Assembly: GCA_014885115.2 (NCBI GenBank)
Contig: WKLE02001190.1
Location: 1-16,325 of the forward strand
DNA length: 16,325 nucleotides
Direction of reading: 5' to 3'
Source of the DNA: Asterionellopsis glacialis
Lineage: Eukaryota; Bacillariophyta; Plagiogrammaphyceae; Rhaphoneidales; Asterionellopsidaceae
The notes under the pieces are model-generated. The model did no database searches. It saw only the letters and a program-made list of their open reading frames with translations, and was not told the DNA's origin. A program made the position numbers and the translations under genes. Position 1 is the first letter of the stretch. Each line of letters starts with the position of its first letter. Below are positions 9,001 to 15,448 of the stretch, piece after piece.

Positions 9001-12000
9001 CCGCGGTTTCCATGGGGATCATAGGCGCAACAGCAATGCCAGTAGACAAAAAATGCGAATGGTATTCTTCATGGCAGAATACCGACACAAATGCAGCAAA
9101 GCACAGTTTGATGACCAGAGTTGCTTCGCCGTTGATATACGGTGCAAAGCTTAGATTCATTATTTCAAACAACATGTCCGCCTCTTCTAACTTTCCACTT
9201 GCTACCACCTTATCAATGTAGGCACCGGCAACATTCACAACTTGATCATGAACTTCTTCCATACTACTAATAACACCTGATGTGACATTTTTCAAACTTA
9301 ACCATCGACCAACACTCTTAACAGCCAGAGGGTGATTTGCACATTCAAGCACAATAGCACGTGCTTCTTTGGACTCTATCATGATATGCTCTGGTGGGTG
9401 TCCAGATTCAGTGACAAATAATCGTATAGCATCAATTTCATCTAGAAGATCAATTTCAACAGTCTCATTGGAAGGTAGCAAATCACGAATACGTGTTGTG
9501 ACCAATGTAAAACAGGTTCCTTCTCTTGATATCGATGATGATATACTTGAGGATCCTTTGGATCCAGAAGGTGTGGTATGACTACCAAATTGGAACCATT
9601 CCAAGTCTGATTCAAAAACAATGTCGTCTAGAATGACCAAGACATTACGCAATCGGAGTAATTCTGCTACTGTATCTCTAGCGTAGACCATGAATCCCTC
9701 TTCTCGTCGAGTCCGTACTGATTCTGTTTCACCTGGTGTGTGCAGCAGTTCGGCAAACAACGGGATACCTTCATAGAAGACCAACTGAGAACATAACTCT
9801 CGTAGGCACTGTGTATATCGTGCATACGTTAATTCCTTGGGACCTACATGTACCCATGCGACTCCGTCTCTAAAATACCTCATCACATCTGGATGAGATG
9901 CAACTAAAGCTGCCATGGTTGTTTTTCCAACTCCACTCATCCCCATGGATTCGGGGTCATTGAGATATTCAGGAGCTGACGTTATCGACAGGACATTTCG
10001 CAATGTCTTTTGTGGCAGATGTGCCTTTCGGAATGTATATCTTATTGATGATGGGTCTTTAATGGCTTGCGCAGGTAACATCTTTCGTAGCAGACTTGCC
10101 ATGGTTGCCGTTCGTCGCAATGGTTCACCACGAACATTATCAAGTACATACTTGGCAGCTGGAGGTATTGGTGCTGAACGACCATCCATTGATTCTACAG
10201 GTGACCCATCAACATCCTTCACCTTGGGTGGCGCAACGTCACAAACCAATGCTAAATCATGTGTATTGGGACACCATTGGTCACATCCAATTAAAACTTC
10301 GTAACATAATTGTTGGAATAACCACATTCCCATTTCATCACGTTCTTGTGCAACATACAATGCCTTTAATTCTTCCACATGACCTGTCGCCACCCATGCT
10401 CGTCGTAATCGCGGTGACATTTGGAATTTAAGTAATGCCCAATCTTCAAAGAGACATATGATTTCAAGCGTAGTCCGTTCTGTAAGTTCTATAAGTGTCA
10501 CACAGGCTGTTTCGCTTCGTGCATTCCATTCTTGTCGATGACAAACTCGGTATGTGATTTCACTTAGTAGTCGCACTAAGCGATGGGCTCGCGTCATTAA
10601 TAGATCCATAGTAGAATCGGGTTGTAATCCTGCCTCCAAAAAGTGTTCCAATATTGGATTGACTGATGAAAAGATTTGATTTAGTGCTGGTGCATGTGCT
10701 AGGACTGCCTTGATAGCATCTGCAGATACGATAGCTGTAGATTGTGTTGGTGTACGTCCAAATGTACTCCAAAGTTCTAATTCATCTGACAGTTGTAACA
10801 ATGTTCCCAGCAGGGCTTCGAATCCACGTAATAGTCGATTAGATGACTGTGATGATGATGAATTTGTGGGTGATGGTACCTTTTCATCTTCAGGTGACAT
10901 GGCAACTAGTTGTCGTACACCCTGTTTCCGTGGTTCGTTCCGTTGAAGGCCCAACATGGTACCCTGAACATTGGCTTCCAATTCTTCCAATGCCTTGCTT
11001 TTAATTTTCAACTTTTTGGGTTTTTTACCTAATTTCTTTCGTTTACGATTGTGTCGTCGATGCCGACGTTGGCGTTCTTCATCATCTAATGCTCCCAGGG
11101 CACCTTCTTTGCTGTTGGGACCACCTGCAAAATCGTCATATCCAGTTTGTAATGCTTTGAGTGTACGTAATTGTCGTTCTGACATTTGTGATTCTTCCAC
11201 TTGTACAGATATTTTTTTCGTTTGCAATTCAGCGTGGTGAGGTGGTGGTGACATGGATTCTAACAAATCCATTATTTCTTCTTCATCACCCTCCAGACCA
11301 CTTGTGTCTGGAAAATCCCCTCTGGGTATACCAGGACCAAGAAGAGATTTAGGAGGAAAATTGAATCTTTTACTTTGACTTCCTTGTGCTGTAGGTGTTG
11401 GTTCTCGTTCTCGTCGTGATCGTTGTTGTTGTTGTTCTTTTAGACTTGCTGAACTACTAGATCCCATATGCGATGCTGATAAAGATGATACAGGACTATC
11501 TACCTCATCACTGTCACTCTTTCTTCCAACTCCTAATGCACCACTGACTCCACCAGCAGTTCCCCTGTGTGGTAGTTTTTGTTGTATCTCTTCTTTTCTA
11601 CTAGATGAGGATGTTAACGATGACATTGCCGTTGAAGCTGGTTTAAATTGTAAGGGATATCCTAATTTGGATGAACGACGACGATGACTATCATCTGCAT
11701 CTTCATCATCATCGTCGTCAATGTCATTCTCATCATCATCTACGCGATACTGCTCTTGATCGTCGTCATCATCATTGTAATCATTCTCCTCCTCCTCCTC
11801 CTCCTCCTCCTCCTCTTCTACGCTTCGACTATCACTTATGTCACTATGGTCACTCTCATCGTCATTCTTATCCTGTTGTTCTTCCGCAACTAAACCTGCT
11901 GCTACTGCCGATTCTATTATCATGGAAGATGATGGTGGCTCTCCTTCTTGTAGTGGTTGTTGTTGTCTACGACTACTACGACTACTGACTCTACTAGAAC

Positions 12001-13126
12001 CTCTGTCTTCTTCCTCAGGTATCTTTTCACTATCACCATTGCCATCACCATCACCATCGCGGCCGCTGCCCTCTACCACTTGAACATCTTTCCATTCTTC
12101 TTCTGCAAAGTGTTCTCGAAAGAATGAATCAAATTTAGATTGTGTTGAATGTTGTGATACTTTGGAATCTTGAGGTGATTTTTCTATATTGGAAGATGTA
12201 GCTGCAATGGCTGCTGCTGCACCAACACCACCAACTGCTGCAACTGCTGCTGTTGTTTTTGCTGCCTTTCGAGATGACGACGACGATGATGATCGTTGTA
12301 CATTTTGTTCTGATTCAGGTGATGGAGATTGTTGTTGTTGTGGGGGTGGTGTAGACGGTCCAGTTTCATGAGTAGTAGCATTATGAGCAATGGTATTACC
12401 TTCTGCTGCTGCAGAAGTACTAGATATGATGACATTACTTCCTGGTGGTTCTATTTCTACTTTTTCTTCACCTGGTTCTGGTACTCGGTCACGACTTCCA
12501 TGTGGATCAAAGTTTGGTTCTTCAAAGGGTGACACATCCCCATCCTCGTCCCCATCCTCATCAAATGATTTTCCTCCCAAGGCACCTTGCGATAAAGATA
12601 TATCCGATCCCGATGACGAGGACGACGTTTCCGATGTACTGATTTCGGACGAATCTAGAGACGACCCACCAAATGAAATGGATATAGAACCGGATGATAC
12701 CGACGATGACCCTGCCGATGAAATCGAAATCGAAACTGACACGGAACCCGACGATACTGTACTATCATCATTGTTATCATCGTTATCATCGTTACCACCA
12801 TCACCACCACCACCACCACTACCACTACTTGAAGCATCACGGGATGACGATATGTAGGATGACGAATCACCGCTTAACTGGGAGGACAATGAACTGCTAT
12901 TCTGACCGCTACCAGGCCGAGATTCTCCTCTGGAAGGTGTTGGTCCATCACCTGACGAATCCGAATAACTACTTTCGTCGTCGTACGAATACGTGGATGT
13001 CGGTGATAACGAGTTGGTTTGTCTATTGTCGTCCGTTCCTACTTCCCTCCGATGGCCTGAATTATGAATGTAATCATTCTCATCTTGATCTACATAATCA
13101 TCATCATGATCAATCTCAGATCCCAT
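6092..13126 (-). CDS. STAND/NLR-like NB-ARC-TPR protein, 2344 residues
   Basis: This is a single 7035-nt exon. Residues 1-about 680 are low complexity, rich in Ser, Asp, Glu and Gly, with an 11-Glu run at 437-447 and an Ala/Gly/Val tract at 293-309. A strongly basic tract at about 684-711 (RHNRKRKKLGKKPKKLK) could be a nuclear localisation signal. Residues about 760-930 look helical and match no family I recognise. The NTPase shows a Walker A GMSGVGKTT at 1062-1070, Walker B LVILDDI with D1167/D1168, a sensor-like LVTTRIRDLL near 1210 and a GLPL-like NHPLAVKSVGRWL near 1265. A winged-helix-like region follows and contains MHF at 1453-1455. Residues about 1609-2271 form 16 TPRs of about 42 residues, like kinesin light chain. 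STAND proteins of this build are ATP-driven switches that oligomerise on sensing; the target here is unknown. The ATG at 13126 is chosen because a stop lies in frame at 13186-13184 and no ATG lies between. GTGAGTAAG just upstream could be a splice donor, so an additional 5' exon cannot be excluded. Confidence 0.88.
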   Translation of the reverse strand: MGSEIDHDDDYVDQDENDYIHNSGHRREVGTDDNRQTNSLSPTSTYSYDDESSYSDSSGDGPTPSRGESRPGSGQNSSSLSSQLSGDSSSYISSSRDASSSGSGGGGGDGGNDDNDDNNDDSTVSSGSVSVSISISSAGSSSVSSGSISISFGGSSLDSSEISTSETSSSSSGSDISLSQGALGGKSFDEDGDEDGDVSPFEEPNFDPHGSRDRVPEPGEEKVEIEPPGSNVIISSTSAAAEGNTIAHNATTHETGPSTPPPQQQQSPSPESEQNVQRSSSSSSSRKAAKTTAAVAAVGGVGAAAAIAATSSNIEKSPQDSKVSQHSTQSKFDSFFREHFAEEEWKDVQVVEGSGRDGDGDGNGDSEKIPEEEDRGSSRVSSRSSRRQQQPLQEGEPPSSSMIIESAVAAGLVAEEQQDKNDDESDHSDISDSRSVEEEEEEEEEEENDYNDDDDDQEQYRVDDDENDIDDDDDEDADDSHRRRSSKLGYPLQFKPASTAMSSLTSSSSRKEEIQQKLPHRGTAGGVSGALGVGRKSDSDEVDSPVSSLSASHMGSSSSASLKEQQQQRSRREREPTPTAQGSQSKRFNFPPKSLLGPGIPRGDFPDTSGLEGDEEEIMDLLESMSPPPHHAELQTKKISVQVEESQMSERQLRTLKALQTGYDDFAGGPNSKEGALGALDDEERQRRHRRHNRKRKKLGKKPKKLKIKSKALEELEANVQGTMLGLQRNEPRKQGVRQLVAMSPEDEKVPSPTNSSSSQSSNRLLRGFEALLGTLLQLSDELELWSTFGRTPTQSTAIVSADAIKAVLAHAPALNQIFSSVNPILEHFLEAGLQPDSTMDLLMTRAHRLVRLLSEITYRVCHRQEWNARSETACVTLIELTERTTLEIICLFEDWALLKFQMSPRLRRAWVATGHVEELKALYVAQERDEMGMWLFQQLCYEVLIGCDQWCPNTHDLALVCDVAPPKVKDVDGSPVESMDGRSAPIPPAAKYVLDNVRGEPLRRTATMASLLRKMLPAQAIKDPSSIRYTFRKAHLPQKTLRNVLSITSAPEYLNDPESMGMSGVGKTTMAALVASHPDVMRYFRDGVAWVHVGPKELTYARYTQCLRELCSQLVFYEGIPLFAELLHTPGETESVRTRREEGFMVYARDTVAELLRLRNVLVILDDIVFESDLEWFQFGSHTTPSGSKGSSSISSSISREGTCFTLVTTRIRDLLPSNETVEIDLLDEIDAIRLFVTESGHPPEHIMIESKEARAIVLECANHPLAVKSVGRWLSLKNVTSGVISSMEEVHDQVVNVAGAYIDKVVASGKLEEADMLFEIMNLSFAPYINGEATLVIKLCFAAFVSVFCHEEYHSHFLSTGIAVAPMIPMETAELLFQTLLAVEKDLLYQEGSPFYAHGDAIQLIPEALSALGVIKVMASDDEVEDPFSSEEGSNPSGSQKVVDQKYMQIMHFIQHEYGDYLTNQGNGLVNMMQDAEIRWNREFAKAYMANAGDWDSDVEDASRDYAAEMLVSHMLRGELFNEAAVLLVNEGFVRGRLYSLGPENATRRHINDCTMLFDKLEKLSEQKRFRTDPRKCIILAYEKLGDLLSTEITGNDGEEGRILTIEAGRAHFEMGFSLAEKRCWKSAITHWEKSQELLVQSLGMIEFVAAILFNIGIVYSELNDFDNAMKSLKQCLRIRGALHGDEHILYAQTIQKIGDVFVGMSDFREALESYNWALEIVLLEPDHHRVDIGNMYDSIGNIHYSKGEVNDAIQCYEAALEAKILGLGNNDPELAVTYQHIGNCLSDQGKTEDAVDHFREAIRLRKLDQCDSDEREADILAIEGVLHNLSGRQEEGLQCYERSLELLVRKVPDRRKKIADLLHLIGCVYLMNGEHKKAMKLFEESLRTRRKMMGFIHLDVASTLFNMAFLHQTRNRPKKALKCLEEALKIRKLRLPDSEKVAQTNEKIGSLAKALGDRGRAEAAFDEALRIRKAIHGDQHETVAFVYHEMGDLMDDMGDYREAMTRYVEALDIRRKCFGLDHEAVASTLYSMGFTLYNMDESKRALNCFDEALIIRKNRIGEKSKEVGDILNMMGFLHATRGELDEALSLLLGALDIRKYQNDHVKASETLKNIGNVHREKKAFQKALACYEECLSIRREELGFDHDKVADALVAIGNVWSDMDNIDQASQAYQEALTIRSYVHGEKDERVATVLQYMGILEFRSGDIDKAKQNLEDYVTIKQENNAAGDRDYVNVLFIIGNIHKIKGEDEFATKRWTEAYQVAQSSGIAKSNPQLSKVMNNLLNVGPDEAQHESVANQSSAGTSTSKMSIMMERIAEGFVEEAESAHVLAQQSQANRKET
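6314..8302 (-). repeat. Sixteen-unit TPR coding array
   Basis: Residues about 1609-2271 divide into 16 units of 41-43 residues, usually with 'vA..l..IG.v....g....A...yeeAL.IR....G' spacing. Examples of the conserved core are VAFVYHEMGDL with EALDIRRKCFG, and VADALVAIGNV with EALTIRSYVHG. This is the TPR_12 or kinesin-light-chain subtype, which stacks into a superhelix that binds peptides or acts as the sensor arm in STAND proteins. The repeats have diverged in amino acid sequence, so they are an old array and not a recent DNA tandem duplication. Confidence 0.9.
9300..10010 (-). other. NB-ARC-type NTPase coding segment
   Basis: This marks the approximate nucleotide-binding core, residues about 1040-1275. 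The P-loop codons are at 9943-9917 and the Walker B aspartates at 9628-9623. The RNBS-B/sensor-1-like TTR is near 9495 and the GLPL-like motif near 9330. Order and spacing fit the AP-ATPase/NB-ARC clade. The residues just before the P-loop (PEYLNDPESM) are polar, whereas NB-ARC proteins normally have a hydrophobic beta strand there. Confidence 0.82.
11786..11815. repeat. (CTC)10 trinucleotide microsatellite
   Basis: There are ten perfect CTC units on the plus strand, read as GAG on the coding strand. Together with one flanking GAA they encode the 11-Glu run at residues 437-447 of the NB-ARC-TPR protein. Because the unit is three bases, slippage would change tract length without breaking the frame. 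Neighbouring stretches (11665-11780 and 12770-12835) are also rich in interrupted CAT, CGT and CAC triplets encoding Asp, Ser and Gly runs. Confidence 0.95.
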
Positions 13127-14488
13127 GATGACTAACTTACTCACTTTCTCCTCCTCTAGCTTGGACCAACTCACAAACAGGAATCACACACAATGAAACA
13201 AAACTTTGGGAGTTGGACTCTAGCAAATGTACTGTGTGATCGAGCTTTACAAAGTAAGAGTGATGCAGGTACCTCTATTGTTACGATGTTTTGCTAGTAC
13301 TTCGGACCCTTGTTGGGTAGGGACGTAATCTCTTGTCGGAGGGCCTTGCTTGTCCTGTCTCGACGTTTCGTGCTTGCTCTCCTCTACTCTGTTGGTCTGA
13401 AGAACGAGACATGGGTTTTCATAATCTTTCCTTGTTCGTATCTTCGTACTTGCGATACATGTCAACCTCTACCTGATAGCAAGGTTACCTGGTAAACCAG
13501 TAGTGTGCATGTGAGGCGTGCGCGCACTCACAAGAAGTCCTGATTAAAGGCATGAGTTGAGTGTACAGTACTAAGAAAGGAATGTATCATACGTTATGTT
13601 AAATTTTCTATGATATAGGAAATTCAACGGACCGCTCGTGACTCGCATTTAACAGGGCTAAATTTTGAAATACATTAAAATCTATTTTCAGTCTACCTTC
13701 ACGAATAACCTATGAAACCTAAATAGAAATTTCTTTTGTCACGAACCTTGATGAAATTTTCAATCCTCTAAACGCCTTGGGATCACATTCCATTAGATAG
13801 AAGAGGAACATTCTTCTGTCAACCTTTTATTGTATAGAATTACCACGATCGAATGTAAAGAAGACCATCATACTGAGTGTACAGGCACAAGGAAACTCGA
13901 AAAACGCATACAGTAGACTATTCACCTATTTCATGACGCAATAGGATGAAATCATTTTTCCATCTGTACCAGGGACTCGTATCTACGACAATATCGCATT
14001 GCTCCTTCCAAGAAAGTCCTTCACGTTCTGAGGAAAAAACTTTGCTTCCACGAGAACAAGAGTACATAGAGAATCAAATTCTTCATGTACACATCCTGCG
14101 TACCCCAAATAGGTAAGCTTTTTGTCATCTTTTTCGTAACGGACGTGCCAACATTTTGCCTCGAAAAGGAAAGGTAAGGGGACCAGTTATTCGTGGATAG
14201 TAAGTATGTCATGGACAGCATTTCAAGCAAACATTTCACCTGTTTTAGTCGTATTAAGTTCAAAGTCCTGACACCGTATTTTTCTTACCTCATTGGATGA
14301 GGAAGTACTAGAAGCAAGGAATCCAATGTGAGTGGTTGTAAACTTATTAGATTAAATATTGTGGTCACATGTAATGATTATTGTTTGTGTAATACGTAGT
14401 GATATTCATTTGTCAATTGTCTGTTCATAGTTAACATTGACCTTGTTCAAACATCTGAGTTGGATCATCTGTGTCTGTACGATCCCTC
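13127..14488. other. Intergenic region upstream of the NB-ARC-TPR gene
   Basis: This 1.36-kb stretch holds the promoter and 5'UTR of the minus-strand NB-ARC-TPR gene, followed by AT-rich DNA. Open frames of 72 and 80 codons on the minus strand (13465-13247 and 14263-14021) have no recognised motif and are probably chance. ACCTGGTA occurs at 13487-13494 and a short GC palindrome GTGCGCGCAC at 13518-13527. No tRNA or other structured RNA was recognised. Confidence 0.5.
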
Positions 14489-14671
14489 TTATTCAGATTC
14501 ATCTCTGCTACTCCCCTCGAGGATTTTGTTTACCTTTGAAATTAGCATGTTGTTGAATTCATTGGCAATTTGTTTGATATCATCATTACTCTGACTGGAA
14601 TTAGTAATAGCAAAGGCAATCATAGTAGTGAAGTTATCAGTATTGATGGAAAATCCTGGTCTTTGTGTTTC
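14489..14671 (-). CDS. Short unidentified reading frame (possible broken gene or 3' continuation)
   Basis: After a stop at 14674-14672, the minus strand is open for 60 codons to the TAA at 14491-14489. It includes MIAFAITNSSQSNDDIKQIA, starting at the only early ATG (14623), followed by an amphipathic NEFNNMLISKVNKIL stretch and an acidic end DESE. It begins 17 nt after the KOW-like frame stops and is in another frame, so it may be that protein's C-terminal part after a frameshift. I recognise no family. It may belong to mobile-element debris. Confidence 0.25.
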   Translation of the reverse strand, partial: ETQRPGFSINTDNFTTMIAFAITNSSQSNDDIKQIANEFNNMLISKVNKILEGSSRDESE

Positions 14672-14688
14672 TCATTGTTGTTCTTTAT

Positions 14689-14976
14689 TCAATTTCCAAT
14701 CATATATTTATGTGTTCTGGAGTAAGTCTTGCTGAAGCTTTTGATCTTTGATTTAGATTTTGTGGTGTATGGAAATTGAGGACATGGTCTTAGAGGGGTT
14801 TGTCCATTGGCAATCCAACAGAGATATTTTCCTGCTTGAACAATCTTGTTAGAGTAGTTTAGTTTTATGGTCAGGAAAGCTTTTCCAACTGTGATGACCT
14901 TTCCTGATTCTCCTTTGTATTTGCTTGTAAAGCCAATCTTCACTTGGTCTCCTTCTTGAAATAATTCATCTGTCAT
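14689..14976 (-). CDS. Small KOW/SH3-like protein
   Basis: The 95-residue frame begins MTDELFQEGDQVKIGFTSKY and continues with KGESGKVITVGKAFLTIKL. This fits the KOW/Tudor-like SH3 barrel pattern 'GD.V.I....YKG..G.V..V....+.V.L', seen in NusG/Spt5, some ribosomal proteins and small ORFs near diatom repeats. The C-terminus is basic (TKSKSKIKSFSKTYSRTHKY), consistent with nucleic-acid binding. The ATG at 14976 has A at -3. It lies on the same strand as, and about 470 nt downstream of, the copia pol remnant. It could be a passenger or leftover ORF of a mobile element, or a small host gene. The match is a motif impression only. Confidence 0.4.
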   Translation of the reverse strand: MTDELFQEGDQVKIGFTSKYKGESGKVITVGKAFLTIKLNYSNKIVQAGKYLCWIANGQTPLRPCPQFPYTTKSKSKIKSFSKTYSRTHKYMIGN

Positions 14977-15135
14977 GGTTTGCTAACGTTCAGAATTTAC
15001 TCAGAGTTCTGTTTATTGATCTTTAATGCCCCAATTGACAATGTCTGATGATGTAATTATGTGTTTCAGATTTGTCTGTTTGTTAGGATCCTTTTTTTCC
15101 ATTTGTTCGAGTTTTGGTGGTCTTGCACAAATGAG

Positions 15136-15177
15136 GTGCATGCATGTATGTGTGGTGCCGCACAAATGCGCATGCAC
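15136..15177. repeat. 8-bp inverted repeat with 26-nt loop
   Basis: GTGCATGC (15136-15143) pairs with GCATGCAC (15170-15177). The word GCACAAATG also appears twice nearby (15125-15133 and 15160-15168). This could be an LTR-internal hairpin or a minor tandem duplication that diverged. The significance is low in alternating purine-pyrimidine sequence. Confidence 0.35.
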
Positions 15178-15281
15178 TTCTCTCTTTATCTTCTTGTTTG
15201 TAGATATATTAGGTATGTGTTTCTCTGGCTCCTGTATCTCCCCTATCTTCTCCTAATGTGTAAAGTAGTTTCCATAGAGGA

Positions 15282-15321
15282 GGTAATTAGGCTCTATTGA
15301 CCTAACTACTACCAAATTACC
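15282..15321. repeat. Nested imperfect inverted repeat
   Basis: The outer arms are GGTAATT (15282-15288) and AATTACC (15315-15321). The inner arms TTAGG (15287-15291) and CCTAA (15300-15304) are separated by 8 nt. The arms are asymmetric, so the hairpin would have a large bulge. It lies where a retrotransposon LTR would be expected, but its role is unknown. Confidence 0.3.
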
Positions 15322-15359
15322 AAATGGCAGGAAAGCAGCTCTGGTGTTGATTATTTCAT

Positions 15360-15424
15360 AGTTGATATGTTCCTGGAGTCTCCCCTGAATTCTTAGTTGA
15401 CATGTTCCTGGAGTCTCCCCTGAA
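15360..15424. repeat. 30-bp tandem direct repeat, 35-bp period
   Basis: AGTTGATATGTTCCTGGAGT plus CTCCCCTGAA (15360-15389) recurs at 15395-15424 with one change (T to C). On the minus strand each copy reads TTCAGGGGAGACTCCAGGAA followed by CATRTCAACT. Each copy holds a purine-rich AGGGGAGA like a retroelement polypurine tract. It sits 25 nt after the last open codon of the pol remnant. Confidence 0.9.
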
Positions 15425-15448
15425 CAGGTGCTTGTATATGTTGTTTAG

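Larger units (their letters stand above)
14977..15448. other. Non-coding repeats downstream of the copia remnant
   Basis: I see no gene here. On the minus strand this follows the end of copia pol, where a polypurine tract and 3' LTR would be expected. It contains a 30-bp direct repeat with the purine-rich core CAGGGGAGA, an inverted repeat at 15282-15321 and another at 15136-15177. No complete LTR with matching ends or a 5' partner can be defined inside the window. Confidence 0.4.

Noticed and set aside
11671..12857. Several plus-strand open frames rich in His, Leu or Ser opposite the NB-ARC-TPR N-terminus
   Set aside because: They are the antisense reading of triplet-repeat coding sequence, which suppresses stops in several frames. 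They have no independent support.
13127..13174. In-frame GTG start at 13174, 16 codons ahead of the chosen ATG
   Set aside because: GTG is not a normal eukaryotic start. A stop lies in frame at 13186-13184, and the ATG at 13126 has a good context.
13247..13465. 72-codon minus-strand frame upstream of the NB-ARC-TPR gene
   Set aside because: It has no family resemblance and lies in the expected promoter or 5'UTR of the downstream gene.
13518..13527. GTGCGCGCAC palindrome upstream of the NB-ARC-TPR gene
   Set aside because: A 10-bp palindrome is expected about sixteen times in a window of this size, so it is not informative alone.
14021..14263. 80-codon minus-strand frame in the intergenic region
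   Set aside because: No recognisable motif, AT-rich composition and no splice partners were seen. It is the length expected by chance.
15026..15300. Plus-strand frames with hydrophobic Cys/Phe-rich translation
   Set aside because: They result from T-rich DNA in the presumed retroelement 3' region. No start context or motif supports a gene.
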